From: Sisyra terminalis
Lineage: Eukaryota > Arthropoda > Insecta > Neuroptera > Sisyridae
Assembly (NCBI GenBank): GCA_958496175.1
Contig: OY292274.1
Coordinates: 55,872,630-55,936,629 of the forward strand
Length of the DNA: 64,000 bases
Direction of reading: 5' to 3'
Shown here: positions 11,115 through 23,639 of the stretch, piece after piece
How the letters are laid out: every line of letters begins with the position of its first letter
Numbering within the stretch: the first letter of the stretch is position 1
Made by a program: the position numbers and the translations under genes
The notes under the pieces: generated by a model
Told to the model about the DNA's origin: nothing
The model's database searches: none
What the model saw: only the letters and a program-made list of their open reading frames with translations

Positions 11115-13840
11115 TAAGTATTCAAAACGAAAGGTAAATCAAGGATATATCAACCATCGATGATCATATATCATCGCAAATAATATCAATCATAACTAAA
11201 CACTTCTGATTATGTTACTAAAAATTTAGTTACTAACGTAATATTTTGCATTTACCATTACACAACTAATCATTCGTACCACAAATTTGTAAAAACGAGA
11301 AGTCTGATGACTGTCATTAATAAGAAACACCTGTGAAAGCCAAAACCCTTGCCGAAAAGTAGTACAATGCTATACAAAATCAGTATGTAGATGGTGGATA
11401 CATAAGTAGATGGTTTACAAGAATTATTGACATTTTTTAAAACAAGGAATCGTGTATATCTATGGCATTTCTAAAGAACAGCGTTACAAAATCCTCCTGC
11501 ACATAATCAAAGGTAAAATCAAGAGCCGTAGAGGAGTAGAAAGAAAACAGATACAAAGGCGAAAGAAAATTCGCGATTGGACTGGTAAACGCACTACCAT
11601 ATAATTTTTTATTGGTTGTTCGGAAAATTTTTCTTTTCTTTTTCTTGAGGGAGGAGAGGAACAATGAAAAATAATTTTCGTATAGTGTGTTTATAAATAT
11701 TGTTTGCATTATAGTCCATTCTGGTTTAATATCTTCTGCCATCTTTCTTGTAGTTGCATAATTTCATGCTCATAAAATTTGTTTCTATGGTAAAATTGAT
11801 TCATGTGACCTTAGACCTCGTTAGACCCTACTTGCGTTAAGGTTTTACCGTCTTAAAAAGCTCTTACATGTTTGGTAACACGTCAAAAGCTTTTGCAGCT
11901 TTAATGAGATGTAATGTCACACTTAACATATTTATCAAATTTAGTACTTTTAAATAATTATTGGTTTTGGTTTTGGCCAAATTTTTTGCATGTCTTAACC
12001 TTTGCATCAAATGAAGATATCAAAAATCATCTACGTCTGTTATTAGTCATAAAAGAATAAAAATTCTATCAGTATGAAATTATAGTACTACCAAAAAGAC
12101 GGCAGAAAATATTGGACAAGGTTACACAATAAATAATCCAATACGCTATAAAAACATCGTGAATCATTTTTCCAAAAAAATATACTCCAAAGAACCAAAT
12201 AAATTCATCGAAAGTCGTGAATAACGTGAATAAAGTCAATGTAATTGACAACGTCAAGGGAACCTTATATGGCACTAAGAGAAGAAAAAATGGAACTCAA
12301 ATTTTACAGCGTACGTTTCAAATATAGTTTTTATTGATCGAAACGGTTAAACTGATAAACTAGTACTGGTAACAGTAAGTTGATTATCTATATTTTTCAA
12401 TTACTTATCTGTTATGAATTAACAAGCAATAACTATTGCATTTCCTCGATTTTATGTTCCATATTTAAAAATATCATTTATTTTTCCCTCGAATCGTGTA
12501 GTCGATATTAAAATTCCAAGATTGAAAGTAAGCTGATAATTGAATATGTGTTTTGCCAATAGAGAATACATTAACTTTAATACATACAAAAATAACATAT
12601 ATTTATCTTTAATTCATCATTTGAAATGATTGTTTTCGATTTCGGTTGTTTCTGATAAATTTGTTTTGGATTTTTCTTTGTTGAGAAATTAAAAAAAAAA
12701 TCAATTGCCTACTTATATATTTTGTGATTTAAATAGAAGGACTAAAAGCCAACCAATTACAAACTTTTTAATTAATAAACAAAATTCTTATTTTCTCAGT
12801 CGAAACCTCAAATACTCTAAATTATAAATCATAATTAAACACTGATTTTTTGGTGAATGATGAATATTTTAGTGGTATGAAATATAGTATACATTTTTCT
12901 TAAGTGGGCGATAAAAATAAAATCAATGTAGAATGTTGTGCTACAAAAATTTTTAAAATGTAAAAAATGTATATTTTAAATATCATCATTAAATATCAAA
13001 ATATTATCCACCAATTTTGAGGGTTCCGTGTTTAACATAATAAATTCGTTCTCAACTCATTTGTTTGAAATAATGACCATGAACATAAGCTTGATAAATA
13101 TTACAAAGTATTTCTCAGAACTAAAATTAAATTTTCTTTTCAGCAATGAAAAAAGTAACCCACATTTTAAGCTTTAAGTATAATAATTAGTTTTTATTGT
13201 AGCAATTGTAAAACAACTGCCACTTCTTTTTCTCATCCAAAGTATTAGGTGCAATTAAGGAAAAATAATTGTGTATGACTAAATTAAAAACAAAAATAAT
13301 TCATATTAATGAGTCAGCTAATATCGTTTACAAAATAAAGGTTACTTATAAAGGATACAAAAGGGATTTGATGTTTGCAGATTTCACAAGAAGATAACAA
13401 GACCAAATGCAATGTAAACATTAATTCATGTTATAATCATGTGCACATGTTCATAACGTGGACTAAACACATATTAGACTATGTCTCTATCAACATGAAG
13501 GTTTTATCCTTAAGAAGCTTTTAGACATTAAAGATGGAATTTTCTTGGAAAGTATCTTCAAAGGAAAAAAAAAACCAAGCCTTTTGTTTCAACTTTCTTA
13601 CAATCAAAATATTTTGTAGACATTTAATGCGTACTTTTCATTCTACAGTACAACTGTGCTTAATTTAATTTAAAATCAGTTTCGTTCATATTTTCCATTT
13701 TCATGTTGTATTGAGATAAATTACACTAGAACAATATAAAGTTGAGACGAGTCTAGCTCCTGATTTTGGGTAACTATTTTACCGAAACTATGTTTTAAGT
13801 TTCTATGCCGCATTAAATTATTAGACAGGTATTGTTATAA
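11115..13840. other. Intronic stretch without recognised genes
   Basis: AT-rich sequence. Two minus-strand frames (11437-11742 and 12069-12275) have low-complexity translations rich in Phe, Leu and Ile, no splice-compatible motifs and no known domain; I regard them as chance. I see no inverted-repeat element. Confidence 0.45.
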
Positions 13841-13844
13841 TATG

Positions 13845-14040
13845 GACGATAGACAGAAACCGAGTTTTCATCATTTAATTCTATTAGCCCGGCTCTGTAA
13901 TTCACTAAGCTACTGCCAACAGGATATAAGGGCATCCTGCCGATGGCGTAGAGTGAAGGGGTGTGTTCACATTGCTCGGATTACGTGTCTGCTGGTATCA
14001 TCCAGGGTTAATCCCGATTGTCACCTACCACATTTTCTAT
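13845..14040 (+). repeat. SINE-like stretch with tRNA-type A and B boxes
   Basis: An island with markedly more G+C than its surroundings. TGGCGTAGAGTG at 13944-13955 resembles a pol III A box, and GGGTTAATCCC at 14005-14015 resembles a B box (GGTTCRANTCC with the centre changed). The 60-base spacing is long but tolerated in tRNA-derived SINEs. A 166-residue open frame across it shows no domain. I see no poly-A tail or target duplication, so a SINE is only a possibility. Confidence 0.3.
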
Positions 14041-15654
14041 CCTCACCCTTTGTTAACAAGCGCCGAATTACTTGTAAAAAATTTATCAAAAAAGAAAAAT
14101 ATATATCTCGGATGGTCGCTAGATTTCATTTTTATATGTCATATTTAATCGAAATCCATTTTTTTTGCCGTTTACAAAATTTTCACCCAACGGGGATTGA
14201 TTTTTTTCCACTCCCAAATCCATTTCACCCATTAATATTTTTCAAGCTTTTCAACTTAAACTTTATATTCAAGATACCATCAGTACGTACGAGTATATAC
14301 ACATTTAACTTGAATTCCTCACTTAAATTAAACAAAATTTGAACTTAGAAAAGAGCACATGTATAACTTTTATCAAAAAGAAAATTCTACCTTTATTGAT
14401 GTTTGAAAATATCAGCACAAAAAATTTAATAAAAATTCTTTAGATTTTTTTTTATTACAACAGCTTTTCAACCTATGTTTTCATATAAAGTTTAAGTAGT
14501 TTCAACACATAACATTTTCAAAGAGTTTCACGTAACCACAATTTCTCAAGCATATGAATGAAATTCGTTTATAAGTTTTTCTACGACTTGGACAAATTCC
14601 CTAAAAAACACTTGCATTTGATGTTAAAGATTGGAATTTACATAATGATTATAGTTATCAATATTACAGAAAAACTAAATACTACGAAGATAATAGCAAT
14701 AATAATAACAACAATCCATGTAGTTTAATCACAATTGTGTAACAACACAATTAAATTCAGAAACATCTTTTATATTTTTATATAAACTTTTTTTTTTCCT
14801 TTTTAATAAAAACGATTCTATAAGTTTTGTATTCACAACACAATATGCAACAGCAGATGTTCATAGTCCTCAGAAAGTTTCCTAGCGTTTTTACTTGATT
14901 CACGATAATTCTTTTTAAGTTCGGATAATCTTCTTTTTTTGTTTTATTACGGTACTAGGAGTTTGTAAAGCTTTTATAGCGAACCTATTTTATTTATTTC
15001 TTATAAAGTAGTTTGTACCGAGTAATGCGTAAGTTTTCAACATAACAATTAAATTTAATGGCAACTGAATTTAACAGCTAAGGTCATTCACAATTATAAA
15101 AGCAAATGGAAATATTTCATCACTCCATACATATACATTTATATATACTGCTTTTATACAGTGCTACAAAATTATTCAACTTTTAAGGTCAGCAATAAAA
15201 AGATATGGCTTTGATTTAAATTAAGTCTGCATCGAATAATGTGAACTGCAATTTTTTCACAGATGGTCGGAAAAGATTTTTGGGTTGACCGGAAAAACTT
15301 TTTGTGACTATCTCTTTTACAAATTTAAATATTGCGATTTCAGCATATCATATTTTTATATAAAGAAATATTGATATAATGATTGCTTTTCAATATAAAA
15401 ATGTTACTAATAATTTTTAAAATGGGTTTTTCCATTTAAGCAGATACTTTAACATTAAATGAAACAAGCATTTTCATTGATTTCACAGAAGTTTTAATAG
15501 ATAATTGAGATATCAATTTTGCCATTTATATATGAAAAAATGATTTGACAAAAAACCATATGTGCCACTCTTTTGCTTAAGTTTTGAATAACATTTTGAT
15601 ATAATTGCTGGTCTATTACTTAGACGGAACAGTGGATAATAAATATGAATGAGG

Positions 15655-16321
15655 CAAAAATGCCAATGGTTAACTTCACCCTGAGAAGAGGCAACTCCCT
15701 CCTTGTTTATGTTAAGGGGTTGAGGATATCAGAATTAAGTTTGGCGAAATACCTTCGATTTCACCTGGATAAAAGACTTACTTGGCGAACTTATATAGTT
15801 TAAAAAGAGAATCCAAACAATGCTAAGATTTACATAGCTATAATGGCTTTGGGAAAGAAATCCGTAATGTCTTTGGAAAATAAACTACTTCTTTACAAGG
15901 CCATAGTAGTACCGATATGAAGCTATGGAATCGGATTGTGAGTTAGTGCCAGCAAATCAAGTACTGCAATGATCTAAAGATGTAAGTCCACTATTTTACG
16001 AACTACCGCTGATGTGCCTTGGTATGTTATCAACGATACTGTATAAAGACCTGCACATAAGTCCTATCACAGATATGGTCAAACAAAGATGTGAAACTTA
16101 TTTATGGCGGATAGAGCATACAAACCCGTTGAAGGACCCACTTCTAAATCTACCAGCAGAAGACTAAAATTAAAGTGAATTCCAAATGAGCTGAGATCAA
16201 ATTATTAGGAAGATGTTCCACTGAGAACTACTTCATCCAGCCATTAGGAGTTAAAGAGGTTTAGCCAGGACTCCATATTACCTTATAATTTGTATAAACT
16301 AATTGCTAATTTTAAAAAAAA
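15655..16321 (+). pseudogene. Jockey-type non-LTR retrotransposon, 3' end of ORF2 (decayed)
   Basis: With stops and frameshifts, the + strand translates into the tail of a Jockey-clade reverse transcriptase. A segment like VNFTLRRGN is followed by KYLRFHLDKRLTW, corresponding to the family's 'VKYLG.HLD.RLTW' block. Then come remnants around LWERNP and KINYF (the 'GR.S.L...NK.LLYK' block), TTADVPWYVINDTVYKDLHI (the conserved 'APWYV.N...H.DL.I' block) and ETYLWRIEHTNPL near the end. The piece ends in a run of A at 16313-16321, as expected for a 3' poly-A end. The 5' part is missing, typical of 5'-truncated LINE insertions. The 3' end abuts a transposase remnant on the opposite strand. Confidence 0.8.
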
Positions 16322-16324
16322 CCT

Positions 16325-16515
16325 TTAGTTCTGGAATCGATTATGGACAGTTTTTTTACAAAACCCCAAAGAAAATAGTCCAACCGTGTTAGATCACACG
16401 ATCTTGGGGATAAACAACCATCACCATTTCTGGCAAAAATTCTTCCAGAAAAAGTTTATCTCAATAAAGCAATTGTTATTTTAGTTAAATGAGGTGTTCT
16501 ACCGTAGTGCTGTTG
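16325..16515 (-). pseudogene. Tc1/mariner-superfamily transposase remnant
   Basis: Read on the minus strand, the stretch gives HQQHYGRTPHLT, then TFSGRIFARNGDG, then PRSCDLTRLDYFLWGFVK. This matches the insect transposase pattern 'QQDGAPPH' ... 'FPGRWIGR.G' ... 'PRSPDLTPLDFFLWG', in which the last catalytic acidic residue lies just after the Pro-Leu-Asp block. One stop interrupts it. Only the end of the DDE domain is present. The poly-A end of the Jockey fragment lies directly beside it, suggesting that the LINE landed in or next to this older element. Confidence 0.7.
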
Positions 16516-16529
16516 ATGCCATTAAACCA

Positions 16530-17000
16530 TTTGATCAATAATTCCTAAACTATGGGTCGCGACCTGCCAGTGAACTGTGAACGAATATTTAGTGGTTCCT
16601 AATGGACGAATAACTCGTCGAATAATTATAACTCCCAAAAATTTGAATAAATTTAAGTTACGGATTGTCAGATTTTTGGTTATCGTTAACATTAAAACTA
16701 TTTAAAAATTGGATTTATTAAACTTAGTAGGACTAAAGTTAAATTTGATATTAAAACTGTAATGAAGAAAAAAAGGAAACAAACATCATTTCCAATGAAA
16801 TTATTTTGTAAAAAGGCTTTGAATATTGTTTTCAGTTAGAACTTAGAACAAATAAGACAGCATGAAGTAGTTCCACAAGGAAATCTAAACATTAGCAATT
16901 TTTATGGCCGCTTTTTTCTAAAACGCCTGAAAGGTGGTTCTCAAGATTGAATTTTTTTTAAAATGGATCAAAGCCCAATCAGCTTTGGGAACTACTTAAT
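16530..17000. mobile_element. hAT-like MITE remnant
   Basis: The left end contains ATTCCTAAACTATGGGTCGC with GACC following, closely resembling the common hAT terminus 'GTTCCCAAACT.TGGGTCGCGACC'. The reverse complement of about 16972-16997 reads AGTAGTTCCCAAAGCTGATT, a plausible degenerate partner. No clear 8-bp target duplication was found and the interior has no open frame. Assigned on terminus resemblance only. Confidence 0.35.
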
Positions 17001-20000
17001 ATCAATAAACAATATATATTAATCAGTTTAAACCATAGGAACTCAGATAATACACTATCGAAAACCATTCACAGGATTTCTACCAGCATTTTCAAAGAAA
17101 TATTGACCAATTTACTTGACCATTATACACACTAAGCTACCCTTAACACCATACTACTCTTTATCTCCCCCTGAACTAATTTGTTGAAAATTTTCTATTT
17201 TGAAATTATTATTACATTTAGATTAATTTTTCTGTCGTACAAAATCATAACATAAATTTTGAAAAACATTTTCCCTAACGCTAATTTACATCTAATTGTT
17301 GAAAAATTTGAACATTTTGTTGTATTGGGTACAAAATCATTGTTACAAATAAGATAATTGGCACTTACATATGTTAAAATTTAGGCCAGAATTCACATTG
17401 CCATTTGTGTTTTTTAAGTGAATAAAAAAAATGCCAAACTTGGTTCTATACCATTTTTTTATGACTGCTTAATAGATTAGTTTTTCACTCTATGTAAACC
17501 AGTAAGCTAACCAAATTATGATGGCGAAAAGTTGTACATAATACTTGCAAATGCGATCATATAATATTATATACAAAAATAACTTATTTTAAAATACGGA
17601 AATTTTACAAAAGTTCTCTTAAATATATCATTTTTATAATAGTCAATACTTTATTGTAAGTAAAGCTCGAAAGCTCAAATTTCTATGCATTGAAATGTAC
17701 CACACATATTTATAGCTAGAACTTTAGAATTTTGAAGGGGTAACGTTAAAATGATAAAATATATTCCAAAAAGTATTAATTTACCAAAAAAGAAAAAATT
17801 TTTTGGCCTCAATATTTTTGCCAATTTTTTCCATGATTTTTTTCATATGTTTCTTTATTACAAACACTATGTTTCTGTGTCTACACTCATCATATAAATC
17901 CAGCTAGATTTCCCGTCTCACCTCTTGGTCATAACCTTTGTTTATGGCAAATCCTTATGAAAATATTATCAAAAGTATAACCAACAAACGAAATTGATTT
18001 TTCAATCCTTTTAAGGCTTTATAAATTTTTAAAAGCTTCTTTTCTCTTATATTTTTTGAATGATTTTTTTAAATCGCAATAGAAAAAAGATGGGACAATT
18101 TACTCTTGTTTATAATTTAACTTTTTTTTTTACAAACTCCTTGGAACTCACGTTGCTTTCTTTTTATATCAACTTAACACAATACCCTAAAATTTGCATT
18201 TCAATCAAAAAATGCAAATTTGACCTCAACTCGTACCTTTGTGAAAAAATTGTCCAAATCTGTGGGATGATTTTTACAAGATGGAAAACGGGCATTCGAA
18301 TAGAATTTTTTTTTTGCAAAAGTTTAGAATTAATATCACACGTTTAATTTGATGAAGGTTGAAAATCTGTAAATCCATTGATTAAATATTTTAAGTCTGA
18401 GAATTTCAGTAAACTAGTATTACGATGTAGGAGTTTTGCTGGTTCGATATTTCGTCGTAACAATGGCAAAATTTTTTTAACTTTTTTTTTATTCAAATAA
18501 AAACACAATGGATGATTTAACTATTTGAATTCCAGTGCTAATTAAGCTAAAAAAAATGGTACTTCAGAACTGTATATCTAACGTGAGAATGTAGAGCAAT
18601 TTTAAGGCTTCGTTACATTAGAGTTTTTTCACGCTATTTTTTGTTGTAGTTTTTATATATATGACTATCATATTATAGTAATTGGTACCAAAAATAATAT
18701 ATATTTTTATATTTTTTAATATTTGTTAATTACCTAATTGATAATTATAATGATGAAAGTTGATTGCATTGATTAAAATTAGCATCCTTTCCAATTAAAA
18801 ACATCTCCTAAAGGGGTTTTATTCAATTAACTTTCGATGTAATTGGCTGTGAAAAAATTACGCTTTTGTCTCTACTACTCGCACAGGTCGACAAATGGCC
18901 ACAGTTAATGAACGTTTATAAATGATAAATTAATAAATTGTCAATAGGTTGGAACAAAATTCGGAATAAAATCTGAGCTTATGATGAAAATCGCGGTCGA
19001 TTAATCAGAGTGGGCACATCAAATTGACAGAAAACCCGCACTAAATGTCCATATTTGACTACATGAAAATACCGTGAGGGGGTGAAGAGACTTAGGATAA
19101 ATGTGAGGGCATAATGCAAGTAATTCGCAAGCTGGTTCACAAAAGCATCATTTTTTTTATTTTCACATTCCAATTATTTCGGCTATTGTTTCATGTTCAA
19201 TATTCCACAAGGTTTTATTGATATTATAGGAGTTATTGAAAAAAAAAATATGATTCGTATTTATAAAACTTTCAATCATTTTAAATGTAATTCTATAAAT
19301 CGAACAGTAAAAACAACTTAGATTAAATTGCCGCAAAAAAACTGCACCTAAGTAAAAATGTCATTTCTTAAATCGTAGAGGATAAAATCGAACAATTTGA
19401 TTTATTATTTCCATTATGTTATTGATAGCATTTGGAAGGTTTACTCATTTCATTGTATTTGAAAAATATCAAAAAGTATTTCTTTTTTCTTTTTAACTAA
19501 TGCGTATTAAACATATTTTATTTTTTGTCTAGTTTTACAAATTTTAATTTTTAACAATTTATTGCGAGCTTTTATATTTTAATGCATTGTTAATTTAGTG
19601 AATCAAATAATAACTGTTCCCAAAAAAATTAAAACCATCAGTTAATGTATAGTTCAGTAATAAATCGATTTGATTATTTAGATAGTGAATTATTTTAAAA
19701 ACGACAAAGAGAATTTCATAATATTCGAAATTTAACTTAAAAAAATATATTTTTTATGTTTCTTTTGTCTTGAAAATATAATCATATCTTGCAATCAATG
19801 ATATTGAAATAAATGTCAAAGAACATAACAGTGACAATTTAATAAAAAAAATAATTTTATTAACAGCAATATTCAAAGCAAATATTTTTGGTATTTTGAA
19901 TAAAAGAAAGATACCTACCCTGATAAAAGAGTTGGAAGTTGTAGGGTTACCCATGGGAAAATAAATCATCTCCTGCACACATTATACATGTTGTGATGTC

Positions 20001-20849
20001 TCTTCTGCTGTGACTCTGATTGTGTTACGGATATATCACATGGTTTTAAATTAAAATAAACTACCTAGATTTACGAATGTATCAAAATACAGAAGAATAT
20101 TAACCATGAAGGGGTAAACGAACTGCAACTAATGAAGTAAAATTACAGTTTTTATGAGGTCTCTATGTGATAATGTACTCAAAGTTTATCATTGTTTATT
20201 TTTTCCCGGCAATTTTTTTGCTGTTTTAGAATGTTATTTTTGTAAAAAATATGTTCACGGGATTTACTTCAAGGTATAAAGCACTTATTTTGTTACAGTT
20301 CTACATTTATCAGTGGTTAAGCTATGAAAAAACGATATACTATTTTATTTTATAAAAAATTTTGAATTTTGCATCAAAGAACCAATTGAATCTTCAAAAG
20401 ATTAACTAGTTAAATCATAATTGATTACTTATTAGAAATACAAATTTGTCGTTTTTATCTTCTATATAAATAAAGCCAAGTAATGTTAATTAGACTACTT
20501 ATAACTAAAGAATGGCTGAACCAATTTTGCAGAAATTATATTGTACTAATGCAGAAAGATAAGCCATCTTTCCATGTACTGAAGTATCAAATGGTTAAAA
20601 AATACAAATATTCTGTTTAAAAAAGTACTAAAGAAAACAGTAAGCATCCAATCCCTGACTAATAGCGACCTAAGAAGCGAATTGCCCAAAAGAACAATAT
20701 AATTTCCTATGGTTCTATTTTTCTTAAAAACATTTTTAATTTTTAAACAACTAAGATTAACTAATTACAAAAATCTTTATTTTTAATATGTACCGTAAAG
20801 TAATCGATGAGTGCCTATTTAAAATACACGTATAATGATTTATAATGAT
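17001..20849. other. Intronic stretch without recognised genes
   Basis: AT-rich. The interval 18840-19170 contains more G+C and several homeodomain-like TTAAT cores beside AATTCGG and GTGAGGGGG blocks; it may be a conserved non-coding element but is not coding. A tandem pair of the 10-mer TATAATGATT sits at 20831-20850. Around 20460-20800 is a stretch reminiscent of a dispersed repeat that I could not classify. Confidence 0.4.
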
Positions 20850-21103
20850 TTGAGCAATGCACTAATATCTGGTGACAGCATTCACTCTATGTTCAATGCA
20901 TGTGACTATTAGCCAATAGGATTGCTTGATTTGAAAATGTTCAATTGTTTTGATTGTTGAAATTTTGAAAATTTAAGAAAACCACTCCCACTGCCTCGTT
21001 AATGCCAATGCATATACATATACGAATACGTATATGGAATTATAAGACGTTTTCTGCCCTGACGTCATTCGAGGCCTATCGATGCATGAATTATAATTAA
21101 ATG
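20850..21103 (+). repeat. Repeat family B, 5' segment (copy 1)
   Basis: About 250 bp align with 56743-56992. Shared blocks include AAATTTAAGAAAACCACTCC, CACTGC..., CATATACATAT and TGACGTCATTCG followed by GGCCTATCGAT. The block contains a perfect CRE palindrome TGACGTCA at 21060-21067. The homologous element at 56.7 kb continues directly into the segment found here only at about 23640, so this copy may be split by about 2.5 kb of later sequence. Confidence 0.7.
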
Positions 21104-23639
21104 AATAGTTTCAAAAATACTTTAAAATATACAATAAAATACCTTAATATGAATTTGTTTAAATTAAAAAGGGTATATAAAATAATTAATTGAGAATATG
21201 ACTACAATTAAGTGTATTAATATATCTTTTAATTTCATATGCATATTTTTTATGAACTTCATAAAGCCATACAGTTGTTATTTTTCATAAAAAAATTCAT
21301 TATGAACCCATAGATTAAATTTTAATTTTTCATCTAACAATTTAATTATTACTAGAATTTTTTTTCTGATTTTCACTTATAGAAATAGAAAAATGAAACT
21401 TCCAGGATCTTAATCTTTCATTAGTACCTACACATTTTTTAAGTATCATTGAATCATTGAAATATTTTTCTGGAGTCGATTAACTAGCCTTATACCTGTT
21501 GGTCCTTTTATCGATTTAGTCTTATCGATTCATTCCAAATAGTTCGGTCTTCCTTAAATCAAGCTGCGTTCAATAAAGTTTTCATTATTAATATTCGTTA
21601 GTCCAAAACAAGAATTACTAGGATATAATTTTACCAGAAATATTTTCTTTGTAAATCATTTAATATTTTGCACCAGTTTAGCAATGAGTAATTATATCAT
21701 GGTGGTGATATCCGGCAATTGATATTTGGCGAAGTTTTACTAGTTAAGGGATCGGAACTTCATTCTTCTGTCCATAATTATTTGTTTCATAAGGTCATAT
21801 CTCTGTTAGCTCTTGGAACTCTAAAGGAAGTTTCCGCTTCATCTTTTTTTAATTTATAATTTCCCTTAAGCCTAGTCCAACTGCATTAGGACAATTTTCT
21901 AGACCGTTAAAGAAATTCTGTGCAATTTGAAAGTAGTTTATGTATGGGACATTTATTGTAGGTCATTGAAATTTTTCTTTCGGCATGGAAGCCAAATATC
22001 TACGCATGTGTTTATGAGAAATGGCCTAATCTAATGACCAACTTGTATATATGTAGGTATATATGTTTATATATATCATCATTAAACATTCCATACTTAA
22101 ATGAGACCTTATGTTAATAAGTGGGTATAGTTTAATGCGACGAATGTTGGCTGCTCTGATATAACTTAAAATGAGGTTTTGCAGGGTTAGTTTTGAGTTC
22201 ATTAATATTCCCTAATATTTAATAGACGTTTTTTTCTCACTTTACGGAATTTTCTTACGATTCATCACGATAGGCTTCAGTTGGTTGGAGATGGGTCTTT
22301 AAAAAAAGGTTTTGGCGACGCTTTTAGATGGATTAATAAGAATTTTCCAATAATTGAAAATCCAGAAAAATATTTTTAAGAAAATTAATTCTAAAAACAA
22401 ATTAAATCCTATTTTTTATTGAATTATTGTTTTGATAACTTTTAACAGTACAAAAGCAATCTTTGTAAAATGAAACACTCTTACGCCGCCAATGTTCCTT
22501 TAAGTTATCAAGCCGAGCTTTCGGTGCTTTATTCCTTTTAAAGTGTAAAATATAAGCTAAAGACAAAATCGATTTTTAACATTCATGGTTTGAGATTATA
22601 ATTTTTTGTGAAAACAAAAATGAAAGGATGTAACCACGCTTAAGCTAAAAGCCCAAATAAAATGAAGTATTATTCTAATCTTTTTCATATTTGACGAAAA
22701 CAATACATATCGCACCAGTCTTATATTTCTGAATATTAAAATAATGTAATGGCAAAAAAGAATATTTAAATCTTTGGAGAATGTGCTACCATTACCATAC
22801 GTCACGTCTAAGATCAAAGCAACGCGATAATGTGACGTAAGTCGGCAGGTGTAACGTTTTTATTCAAATGTACAAAAGCTTCTTTTTACTCCCTGTGTCG
22901 TTTATAAAGCACTGCAACAACTTTACATTTTACTTTTAGATTGGAATTTACTTTGATTATGAAACAAATTAAATTTTCAGCCAAGGGAAAATTCGTGCAA
23001 TCAATTAAACTACTTTTAATAATGAAAAGTATTACACAAATCATTGCCCATTTTATGCTTGCTTCCATTTTCCATTACAAACAGCATAAAACTAATACTC
23101 TGTCAAATGTTTCGAGTAAATTTAAAATATTTCAGTCAAATAACTTCAATCAGGCTAATAGCATTTTGTTTCTTTTTTTTGGCCAGAAACAAATGTCCAT
23201 TAAATAAATTTTTTAAAATAAATTTTCATAAATTTTACGTAATATCTTACCAATAAATAACACAGTTTTCCTTCCTCTCTGGAATTATTATCGGCAAATT
23301 GGTTGTTTCCACAAGACTTGAACGAAAATAAAACAGACATTCACCGTTTGACAGTTATTTTGATTTACAACTCTATAAATTCACTTCTTCGCAAAAACCG
23401 CCTAATTATAATTCAATCGACTTTCATTATCTACGTTGTAGATAAAATAGAAGTTGTCTGATTTAATATCGTATATCAGAGTTCTTTTATAATTTCGTTC
23501 TTTCAATTAACCAAAGGAAAATTGAAAAAATTATTTTTGTACTACTTTTGATCAGAATTGATAAAGATTATTTTTGGCTATTTATTCACGATTTAAAGAA
23601 GAAACTTAAGAAGAACTTTTGAAAAAAAAACGATATATG
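21104..23639. other. Possible insertion separating two parts of repeat B
   Basis: At 56.7 kb the two flanking segments are only about 160 bp apart; here they are 2.5 kb apart. The interval is AT-rich with no convincing ORF or terminal repeat that I could find. It includes an inverted pair of CRE-like half sites at 22799-22838. Whether it is an insertion or the two segments are independent copies is not resolved. Confidence 0.35.
22799..22838. promoter_or_regulatory. Inverted pair of CRE-like half sites
   Basis: ACGTCAC at 22799-22805 and GTGACGT at 22832-22838 form an inverted pair, with AGATCAAAG (a TCF-like core) between them. The local G+C is higher than in the neighbourhood. A short motif pair of this kind can occur by chance, so regulatory function is a guess. 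Confidence 0.2.

Noticed and set aside
13842..14342. 166-residue + strand open frame
   Set aside because: It crosses a GC island into low-complexity Phe-rich sequence; no motif. The island itself looks more like a repeat than a gene.
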